Shown here piece after piece: positions 55,050 to 60,542 of a DNA stretch of 60,542 nt. The stretch lies in contig NZ_DLHQ01000020.1 of assembly GCF_002483305.1 (NCBI RefSeq), forward strand, positions 3,718-64,259, read 5' to 3'. A program made the position numbers and the translations under genes. Below the pieces are notes generated by a model, which searched no databases, was not told the origin of the DNA, and saw only the letters and a program-made list of their open reading frames with translations. Numbering within the stretch: the stretch's first letter is position 1; each line of letters starts with the position of its first letter. Source of the stretch: Brevundimonas sp. UBA7664 (GTDB lineage: Bacteria; Pseudomonadota; Alphaproteobacteria; Caulobacterales; Caulobacteraceae).

Positions 55050-55319
55050 ATGGCCAACAATGCCGGCGCCAAGAAAGCGATCCGCAAGATCGCTGCCCGC
55101 ACCGAAGTGAACAAGGCGCGCCGCACGCGCGTTCGCACCTTCCTGCGCAAATTCCAGGAAGCCGTCACGGGCGGCGACGCCGGTGCGGCCAAGACCGCCT
55201 TCATCGAGGCTCAATCCGAGCTGATGCGCGCCGTCTCCAAGGGCGTGGTTCACAAGAACACGGGTTCGCGGAAAGTCGGCCGTCTGGCCGCCCAGCTGAA
55301 GAAGATGGCGGCCGCCTGA
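55050..55319 (+). CDS. rpsT: Ribosomal protein S20
   Basis: 89 residues, normal length. MANNAGAKKAIRKIAARTEVNKARRTRVRTFLRKF, a basic three-helix protein of the 30S subunit. It is separated from dnaA by 461 bases. Confidence 0.97.
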   Translation: MANNAGAKKAIRKIAARTEVNKARRTRVRTFLRKFQEAVTGGDAGAAKTAFIEAQSELMRAVSKGVVHKNTGSRKVGRLAAQLKKMAAA

Positions 55320-55780
55320 TTTCTCGGCGCCCGGACGGCCTTTCATAGGGTCGTCATGGTAAATATCAGCGATTCCAACGGCGAGGGCGCGAAGGCTCCC
55401 TCGCCGTTTGCACGTGCGCCGGTAACCGTTATCCGGCCGATCAGCGCTCGCGTCTGTGGCGAAATACGGTTTTTCATTGACTGCGTTTGGCTTTAGCGGA
55501 GTCAACTATTTTAACTGCAAATCGAGTCGCGAATCAGCGTTGACGCCCCCCTCGCCGGGGGTAAGTTCGGGGCGCTGACGCACTTCCATTCCCATACGGA
55601 ATGAAGACGGCGCGGGACCAGTTTTCGTGTCGGCGTGAGACGCCTGTTCAAGAGTTCGACCCCACCCGCGAGGCACACGCCACGCGGGACAGGAGAAGTC
55701 GTCCCGGTTCAGGCCTCTCCCGAAGCGCGTCGGTTGATGGTTTTCCAAGGGTGGCTTGTTTGATGACGGGGAGCGCGCAA
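55320..55780. other. dnaA upstream region: GANTC cluster and leader hairpin
   Basis: 461 bases without a gene. It contains GANTC sites at 55371, 55499, 55524 and 55531 (three within 37 bases), an AT-rich patch near 55477-55515, a TTGACG at 55540 that could be a -35, and a hairpin CATTCC/GGAATG (55587-55603). In Caulobacter, CcrM methylation of such sites tunes dnaA transcription and the dnaA leader is long; both fit here. The region 55601-55780 is open in the dnaA frame but is probably leader. Confidence 0.6.
55587..55603 (+). promoter_or_regulatory. Hairpin in the presumed dnaA leader
   Basis: CATTCC (55587-55592), CATAC, GGAATG (55598-55603). With one bulged base it extends to CTTC/GAAG outside. 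It lies about 180 bases before the chosen dnaA start. Confidence 0.5.
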
Positions 55781-57205
55781 ATGGCGGGGATGACGGATCC
55801 GGATCGCATCTGGACCGAGGCGGCCGGCCGCCTGCGCAGCGAGATCGGCGAAGGCCCCTTCAGCTCCTATATCGCCCCCTCCGCCGTGCGCGCCGACGGC
55901 GCCGGCCAGCTGATCCTCGTCACCCCCACCGCCTATGCCCGCGACTGGGTGCGCAAGAACGCCCTGCGCCGCATGAACGAACTGTGGCTGGGCCTCGACG
56001 GCCTGTCGCGCCGCCTCGACGTGCGCTGCCGCGCCGAAATGGGCTCGGTCGCCCCCGCCTCCCAGGTCGCCGCCGGCCGGGCCGAGGGCGCGACCGTCAC
56101 GCCGCTCCAGCAGATGCCCATGGCCACCGTGCCCCCGGTCGCCGACGGCGCCCGCGCCGTGCGCGCCGCCGGCCTGCAGGACCGCCTGACCTTCGACAGT
56201 TTCGTGGAAGGGCAGGGCAACGCCTTCGCCCTCGCCATCGCCCGCCAGGCCGCCGCCTGGGCCGACGGCCATTTCAACCCGATCTTCTTCTGCGGCCCCT
56301 ACGGCTACGGCAAGACCCACCTGCTCAACGCCATCGCCTGGGAGGCCCAGCGCCTCCGGCCCGACGCCAAGGTCGTCTATCTGACCGCCGAACGCTTCCT
56401 GTCGACCTTCGTCCGCGCCACCCAGGACCGCACCATGGCGGCCTTCAAGGACAGTCTGCGCAACGCCGACATGCTGCTGATCGACGACGTCCAGTTCGTC
56501 GGCGGCAAGGCCGGCACCCAGGAAGAACTGCTCTCGACCCTCACCGCCCTGATCGAGGACGGCAAGAAGATCGTCCTCTCGGCCGACCGTCCGCCGATGG
56601 CCCTGACCGAGGTCGAGCCGCGCCTGCGCAGCCATCTGGCCTCGGGCCTGACCTGCCCGGTCGAGCCCGCCGACCGCGCCCTGAAACTGGCCGTCGCCCG
56701 CAACCGGATCGAGGCCCTGGCCCGGCTCGGCGTCGTCTCGGGCGAGGCCCAGGCCGAGGTGCTCGAGCATCTGGTCGACCGCACCCCGGGCTCGATGCGC
56801 GAGCTGGAAGGCGCCGTGAACACCCTGGCCGCCGTCGCCGGAGGCCGCCTGTCGACCCTCGGTGTCGATGAGGTCCAGACCCTGCTCGGCTCGGCCCTGC
56901 GCGGCGGGCCCGAGCGCCGCATCACCGTCGACGAAATCCAGAAGACCGTCGCCGATCATTTCAGCCTCAAACAGGCCGACCTGCTCTCGGAGCGCCGCAC
57001 CCGCGCCGTCGCCCGCCCGCGCCAGATCGCCATGTGGCTGTGCAAGCAGCACACGACCCGCTCCTATCCCGACATCGGCCGCCGCTTCGGCGGGCGCGAC
57101 CACACCACGGTCCTGCACGGCGTGCGCAAGATCGAGGAGCTGATGGCGCTGGACGACCAGATCGCGCGGGATGTCGAGACGCTGACGCGGAAGCTGAGGG
57201 GTTAG
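55781..57205 (+). CDS. dnaA: Chromosomal replication initiator DnaA
   Basis: 474 residues from ATG 55781, chosen because GGGGAG lies 7 bases ahead (55768-55773); 55601, 55763 and 55790 are other in-frame starts. Domain I about 5-85, linker to about 130, AAA+ domain with Walker A CGPYGYGKTHLLNAI (172-179) and Walker B MLLIDDVQF, sensor regions, and domain IV with the DnaA signature RRFGGRDHTTVLHGVRKIE. The Tyr-containing Walker A is Caulobacteraceae-like. It binds DnaA boxes at the origin. Heptamer array D begins within the stop codon. Confidence 0.97.
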   Translation: MAGMTDPDRIWTEAAGRLRSEIGEGPFSSYIAPSAVRADGAGQLILVTPTAYARDWVRKNALRRMNELWLGLDGLSRRLDVRCRAEMGSVAPASQVAAGRAEGATVTPLQQMPMATVPPVADGARAVRAAGLQDRLTFDSFVEGQGNAFALAIARQAAAWADGHFNPIFFCGPYGYGKTHLLNAIAWEAQRLRPDAKVVYLTAERFLSTFVRATQDRTMAAFKDSLRNADMLLIDDVQFVGGKAGTQEELLSTLTALIEDGKKIVLSADRPPMALTEVEPRLRSHLASGLTCPVEPADRALKLAVARNRIEALARLGVVSGEAQAEVLEHLVDRTPGSMRELEGAVNTLAAVAGGRLSTLGVDEVQTLLGSALRGGPERRITVDEIQKTVADHFSLKQADLLSERRTRAVARPRQIAMWLCKQHTTRSYPDIGRRFGGRDHTTVLHGVRKIEELMALDDQIARDVETLTRKLRG

Positions 57206-57234
57206 GGTCGAGGTCTGAGGGTCGAGGGTCGGGG
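57204..57234. repeat. Heptamer array D, left arm
   Basis: AGGGTCG, AGGTCTG, AGGGTCG, AGGGTCG, GGG: four 7-base units, the second altered. It starts at the second base of the dnaA stop codon. Same heptamer as array A. Confidence 0.92.
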
Positions 57235-57238
57235 CGGG

Positions 57239-57247
57239 TTATCCACA
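57239..57247 (+). promoter_or_regulatory. Consensus DnaA box in the loop of array D
   Basis: TTATCCACA, identical to the strong DnaA-box consensus, lies between the two arms of array D and 137 bases ahead of dnaN. It is the only exact copy I noticed in the window. Confidence 0.65.
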
Positions 57248-57264
57248 TCCGCCTGCGCCTTCCT

Positions 57265-57296
57265 CCCTCGACCCTCGACCCCCGACCCTCGACCCT
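57265..57296. repeat. Heptamer array D, right arm
   Basis: CCCTCGA, CCCTCGA, CCCCCGA, CCCTCGA, CCCT: four units, the third altered. Inverted partner of 57204-57234, loop of about 30 bases. Confidence 0.92.
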
Positions 57297-57383
57297 TCCT
57301 TGCCCCCCGCCGCCAATCCGCTAGTGTCCAAGGCCCTCTATTCGCGGTGGCGCTTCTGAGTCGCCGCATCCGGGCGAGACCAC

Positions 57384-58502
57384 ATGCAACTGACCATCGA
57401 ACGATCCGCGCTCCTCAAGGCCCTCGGCCACGTGCAGAGCGTCGTCGAGCGCAGGAACACCATTCCGATCCTGTCCAACGTCCTGCTGTCGGCGGGCCGG
57501 GACAAGCTGTCGTTCGCCGCCACCGACCTCGACATGGAGATGGTCGACGAGGCCGAGGCCCAGGTGAATGTCGAGGGCCAGATCACCGCCCCGGCCCACA
57601 CCCTGTATGAGATCGTGCGGAAACTGCCCGACGGCGCCGAGGTCTCGCTCAGCTACAACGGCGACGACCCTCGTCTGGTGGTCCAGGCCGGCCGCTCGAA
57701 ATTCAACCTGCCGGTCCTGCCCGCGGGCGACTTCCCGGTCATGTCGACCGACACCTCGGGCACGCGCTTCTCCCTGCCCAAGGAAGACCTCGCCCGGCTG
57801 ATCGACAAGACCCGCTTCGCCGTCTCGACCGAAGAGACGCGCTACTATCTGAACGGCCTCTATCTCCACACCGTGGCCGAGGCCGGCATCCCCCTGCTGC
57901 GCGCCGTGGCCACCGACGGCCACCGTCTGGCCCTCGCCGAGATGCCGGCGCCCGAGGGCGCCGCCGGCGGCCCCGGCGTCATCGTCCCGCGCAAGACCAT
58001 CGACCAGGTCCGCCGCCTGCTCGACGACGGCGCCGGCCCCGTCGAGGTCATGGTCAGCCCGCAGAAGATCCGCTTCGAGTTCGGCCAGGCCAGCCTGACC
58101 TCCAAGGTCATCGACGGCGCCTTCCCCGACTACATGCGCGTCATCCCCAAGGGGAACGACAAACAGGCCGACATCGACAACGCCGTCTTCGCCTCGGCCG
58201 TCGACCGCGTCGCCACCATCTCCGCCGAGAAGAGCCGCTCGGTGAAACTGGCCTTCGACCTCGACCGGGTCACCCTGACGGTGCGCAACATGGAGGCCGG
58301 GCAGGGGGTCGAGGAGGTCGAGATCGGCTATTCCGAGGAGCCGTTCGAGATCGGCTTCAACGCCCGCTATCTGCTCGACGTCGCCGGCCAGATCACCGGC
58401 GAAACCGCCCACTTCAAATTCGCCGACCCGGCCAGCCCGACCTTGGTCCTCGATCCGGGCGATCCGGGCGTGCAGTATGTGCTGATGCCGCTGCGGGTGT
58501 GA
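57384..58502 (+). CDS. dnaN: DNA polymerase III beta subunit (sliding clamp)
   Basis: 372 residues, three repeated clamp domains of about 120 residues. MQLTIERSALLKALGHVQSVVERRNTIPILSNVLL is the family start; ATDGHRLALAEMP and the C-terminal GDPGVQYVLMPLRV are conserved. It follows dnaA, separated by heptamer array D. The stop overlaps the GTG of the small gene behind it. Confidence 0.97.
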   Translation: MQLTIERSALLKALGHVQSVVERRNTIPILSNVLLSAGRDKLSFAATDLDMEMVDEAEAQVNVEGQITAPAHTLYEIVRKLPDGAEVSLSYNGDDPRLVVQAGRSKFNLPVLPAGDFPVMSTDTSGTRFSLPKEDLARLIDKTRFAVSTEETRYYLNGLYLHTVAEAGIPLLRAVATDGHRLALAEMPAPEGAAGGPGVIVPRKTIDQVRRLLDDGAGPVEVMVSPQKIRFEFGQASLTSKVIDGAFPDYMRVIPKGNDKQADIDNAVFASAVDRVATISAEKSRSVKLAFDLDRVTLTVRNMEAGQGVEEVEIGYSEEPFEIGFNARYLLDVAGQITGETAHFKFADPASPTLVLDPGDPGVQYVLMPLRV

Positions 58503-58966
58503 CTTTCTGGGAGCGGTCCGAGGAGCGGCTCATCAAGGGGTCCGCCCGGAAGCAGGCGGCGGGGCACTTGCCTATCTTCGTCCCGATCGCTCTCCTCACT
58601 GTCCCGTTGTTGAGGGGGGTCGATTATCTCGGTCGATCCCTCACGCCTGAGCAATGGGTGCTGACAGCCGCCCTTCTCGCGTTTTGCGGATTTGTGGTGG
58701 CTCGGAGAGTTGCCCGGCCTCCAGCGCTGCTGCTCAATGCCACCGGTATGACCGCGCCGGGTCAATCGCGCAGCATTCCTTGGCGTGAGGTGAGTGACCT
58801 CAGCTTGGGAAGGCCGATGTGGTGGCCGTTCGTCCGGGGCATTCGCATGAAGCGGCAATGCCTGGGCAAGACGGCGACCATCTACATTCCCGACATCTAT
58901 GAAATGGGCATCTCCGAACTGATCGAGCTACTTGAGGCGTGGCGCGTCCGACATTCGGCCCACTAA
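58499..58966 (+). CDS. Unrecognised small membrane protein between dnaN and recF
   Basis: 155 residues from GTG 58499, overlapping the dnaN stop. Two hydrophobic segments (about 25-45 and 55-68), then a soluble part (LLLNATGMTAPGQSRSIPWREVSDLSLG) that reads like a PH-type or STM3941-like domain. Codon and base use are less GC-rich than in dnaN and recF, suggesting later insertion. Function unknown. Confidence 0.7.
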   Translation: MTFWERSEERLIKGSARKQAAGHLPIFVPIALLTVPLLRGVDYLGRSLTPEQWVLTAALLAFCGFVVARRVARPPALLLNATGMTAPGQSRSIPWREVSDLSLGRPMWWPFVRGIRMKRQCLGKTATIYIPDIYEMGISELIELLEAWRVRHSAH

Positions 58967-58970
58967 GACC

Positions 58971-60101
58971 TTGATTACCACCCTCACCCTCACCGACTTC
59001 CGCTCTTACGCAGCGGCCACCCTGCCCATCGCGGCGGGGGCCGTCGTGCTCCACGGCCCCAACGGCGCCGGCAAGACCAATCTGCTCGAGGCCCTCAGCC
59101 TGTTCACCCCCGGTCGCGGCCTGCGCGGGGCCACCGCCCCCGAGATGGGCCGCCGCGAGCCCGGCGAGGCGACCGGCCGCGCCTGGGCCGTCGCCGCCGT
59201 CCTGACCGACGGCGACGAGGAGACGAAGCTCGGCACCGGCGTCCAGTCCCCCGGCGCGGCCCGCCGCATCGTCCGCATCGACGGCGAGACGGCCCAGCCC
59301 GGCCGGCTGCTCGACCACCTGCGCCCGGTCTGGGCCACGCCCGAACAGGACCGGCTGTTCTCCGACGCCCGCGCCGCCCGGCTGAAATTCCTCGACCGGC
59401 TGGTCTTCGCCGCCGACCCCGCCCACGCCGCCTCGGTCTCGGCCTATGAAAAGGCCCTGCGCGAACGCCTGCGCCTGCTGACCGAAGGGGCCGAGGGCCG
59501 CGCCGCCGACCCCCTCTGGCTCGACGCGCTGGAGCTGCGCCTCGGCGAGGCCGGCGCCGAGGCCGCCATCGCCCGCGCCGCCGCCCTGACCACCCTCCAG
59601 GCCGCCATTGACGCCCGCAACGACCGCCCCTTCCCCCAGGCCGACCTCGGCCTGACGGGCGAGGCCGAGGCCATGGCCGCCGCCGGCGCCGGACCCGAGG
59701 CCATCGCCGCCGCCCTGCGCGAGGGTCTGGCCCGCTCCCGCGCCCGCGACGCCGCCGCCGGCCGCTCCCTGTTCGGCCCGCACCGCTCCGACCTGACCGC
59801 CCTGCACCGCGAAAAGAACCGCCCCGCCGCCGAGGGCTCCTCGGGCGAGCAGAAGGCGCTGGTCCTCAACCTGATCCTCGCCCAGATCACCCGCCTCGCC
59901 GACCAGAGCGCGCCGCCCGTCCTGCTGCTCGACGAAGCCCCCGCCCACCTCGACACGGCCCGCCGCGCCGCCCTGTTCGACGAGATCGAGGCCCTCGGCC
60001 TGCAGGCCTTCCTGACCGGCACCGAGGCGGAGCTGTTCGCCCCGTTGCGGGGGAGGGCGCAGTTCGTGCGGGTCGAGGGCGGGGCGCTGACGGCGGAGTA
60101 A
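58971..60101 (+). CDS. recF: DNA replication and repair protein RecF
   Basis: 376 residues from TTG 58971, which places the family start (MITTLTLTDFRSY); TTG 58932 is an alternative. Walker A HGPNGAGKTN (29-36), ABC signature SSGEQKALVLNLILAQ, Walker B VLLLDEAPAHLD, D-loop and C-terminal FLTGTEAELF. SMC-like ATPase that loads RecA at gaps with RecOR. Four bases follow the stop of the small membrane protein. Confidence 0.95.
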   Translation: MITTLTLTDFRSYAAATLPIAAGAVVLHGPNGAGKTNLLEALSLFTPGRGLRGATAPEMGRREPGEATGRAWAVAAVLTDGDEETKLGTGVQSPGAARRIVRIDGETAQPGRLLDHLRPVWATPEQDRLFSDARAARLKFLDRLVFAADPAHAASVSAYEKALRERLRLLTEGAEGRAADPLWLDALELRLGEAGAEAAIARAAALTTLQAAIDARNDRPFPQADLGLTGEAEAMAAAGAGPEAIAAALREGLARSRARDAAAGRSLFGPHRSDLTALHREKNRPAAEGSSGEQKALVLNLILAQITRLADQSAPPVLLLDEAPAHLDTARRAALFDEIEALGLQAFLTGTEAELFAPLRGRAQFVRVEGGALTAE

Positions 60102-60105
60102 GTAT

Positions 60106-60263
60106 CCCTCTCCCGATGGGAGAGGGCTTGAGCGCACGGCGGCGTAGCCGTCGTTCTGGCGCGAAAGGGTGTGGGTCGAACGCCGGGGGGCGGCTTCGCC
60201 GCTACCACCAGCCGACCCACATCCGAGCGGCTGCGCCGCCCACCTTCTCCCAACGGGAGAAGG
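60106..60263. repeat. Inverted REP pair after recF
   Basis: Left unit: hairpin CCCTCTCCC-GAT-GGGAGAGGG (60106-60126), a GGCGGCGTAGCCG hairpin, then GGGTGTGGGTCG (60167-60178). Right unit, inverted: CGACCCACATCC (60213-60224), CGGCTGCGCCGCC, then CCTTCTCCC-AAC-GGGAGAAGG (60243-60263). The two are the same modular element in opposite orientation, as in BIME-type pairs. Confidence 0.85.
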
Positions 60264-60542
60264 AATCTGAGTGCTGACAATCCGCCGATTGCCAGCATAT
60301 CCCGCGCCGCCAACCCTCTGTTTCCCTTCGTCTTCCCAAAAATACAGCGTCCCTATCCCGCCCTAGCTGGGCCCCGTCCTAGACTCCCCCCGTCCCGTCG
60401 CAGGGAGGCTCGCTCGGCCGGCGATCCGAAGCGGTGGCGGGAGCGGAGGGAGCGGGCCGCGACGGAGCGATCCGGACGCGGAGGCCCGAGGGCTGCAATG
60501 CCCCCAGGCCATGGGACAGGGAACAACCCCCGTCCGGTCCAG
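60264..60542. other. Unassigned region after the REP pair
   Basis: 279 bases to the end of the window. The last 140 or so are strongly purine-rich, with repeated GGAGCGG/GCGGAGG motifs (60430-60495) and almost no T. No open frame of the right kind starts here. It could be a structured RNA or a leader of the next gene (in Caulobacterales often gyrB), but nothing recognisable was found. Confidence 0.35.

Overview
This is a GC-rich (about two thirds or more G+C by eye), densely packed chromosomal window from an alphaproteobacterium, most likely Brevundimonas or a close relative in the Caulobacteraceae. The pointers are a Caulobacter-type DnaA (Walker A written GPYGYGKTH), the order enoyl-CoA hydratase - rpsT - dnaA, GANTC (CcrM-type) sites clustered upstream of dnaA, and many small families typical of this group (DUF1134, DUF2794, DUF5076, DUF6356). 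No rRNA, tRNA or CRISPR array was seen. The assignment is by recognition only; nothing was searched.

Layout. 1-2250: 3' end of sucA, then sucB and a DUF2007 protein. 2268-5124: a glutarate-type cluster with a CaiB/BaiF CoA-transferase, a DUF6356 protein and glutaryl-CoA dehydrogenase. 5121-9735: a DUF3313 lipoprotein divergent from a response regulator, histidine kinase and DegP-type protease, which looks like an envelope-stress operon. 10095-16236: DUF2794, a Bax-inhibitor-1 protein, thpR, a GNAT enzyme, a sulfoquinovose-synthase-like epimerase, a second epimerase, DUF1134 and an sdpR/sdpI-like pair. 16262-25076, minus strand: translation genes (pheT, pheS, rplT, rpmI, infC), with an MFS transporter and an S9 peptidase lying between infC and rpmI. 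25188-36987: cell-envelope sugar metabolism (heptosyltransferase-like, galU, glmS, glmM, a phosphomannomutase), mixed with a hydrolase, a YeiH exporter, a flavoprotein, gpmA and a RibD remnant. 37052-43296: two tandem pentapeptide-repeat proteins, Hsp20, two paralogous exported methyltransferase-like proteins and a hydrolase. 43303-43787: a DUF559 nuclease gene flanked by inverted palindromic repeats. 43787-50371: hisN, an XRE regulator, GlsB, a Pro/Ala/Thr-rich exported protein, typA and an OPT transporter. 50598-60101: a cytochrome c'-like protein, mutM, small genes, enoyl-CoA hydratase, DUF4241, rpsT, dnaA, dnaN, a small membrane protein and recF. The last 440 bases hold a REP pair and unassigned purine-rich sequence.

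How the genes work together. glmS, glmM, galU and the phosphomannomutase supply UDP-GlcNAc and UDP-hexose precursors. The epimerase at 12596 probably makes UDP-sulfoquinovose for a sulfolipid. The sensor/regulator/DegP trio probably guards envelope protein quality. dnaA, dnaN and recF form the replication block.

The most unusual signal is a set of four inverted repeats whose arms are arrays of 7-base units, at about 3.5, 50.5, 51.1 and 57.25 kb. Two share one heptamer (GGGTCGA) and the other two have different heptamers. All four sit tight against a gene boundary; one begins within the dnaA stop codon and has a consensus DnaA box in its loop. Other leads are the DUF559 cassette whose terminal hairpins show compensatory change, a three-copy palindromic element found only between convergent genes, an apparent AUU start on infC, and a RibD that has lost the core of its reductase domain.
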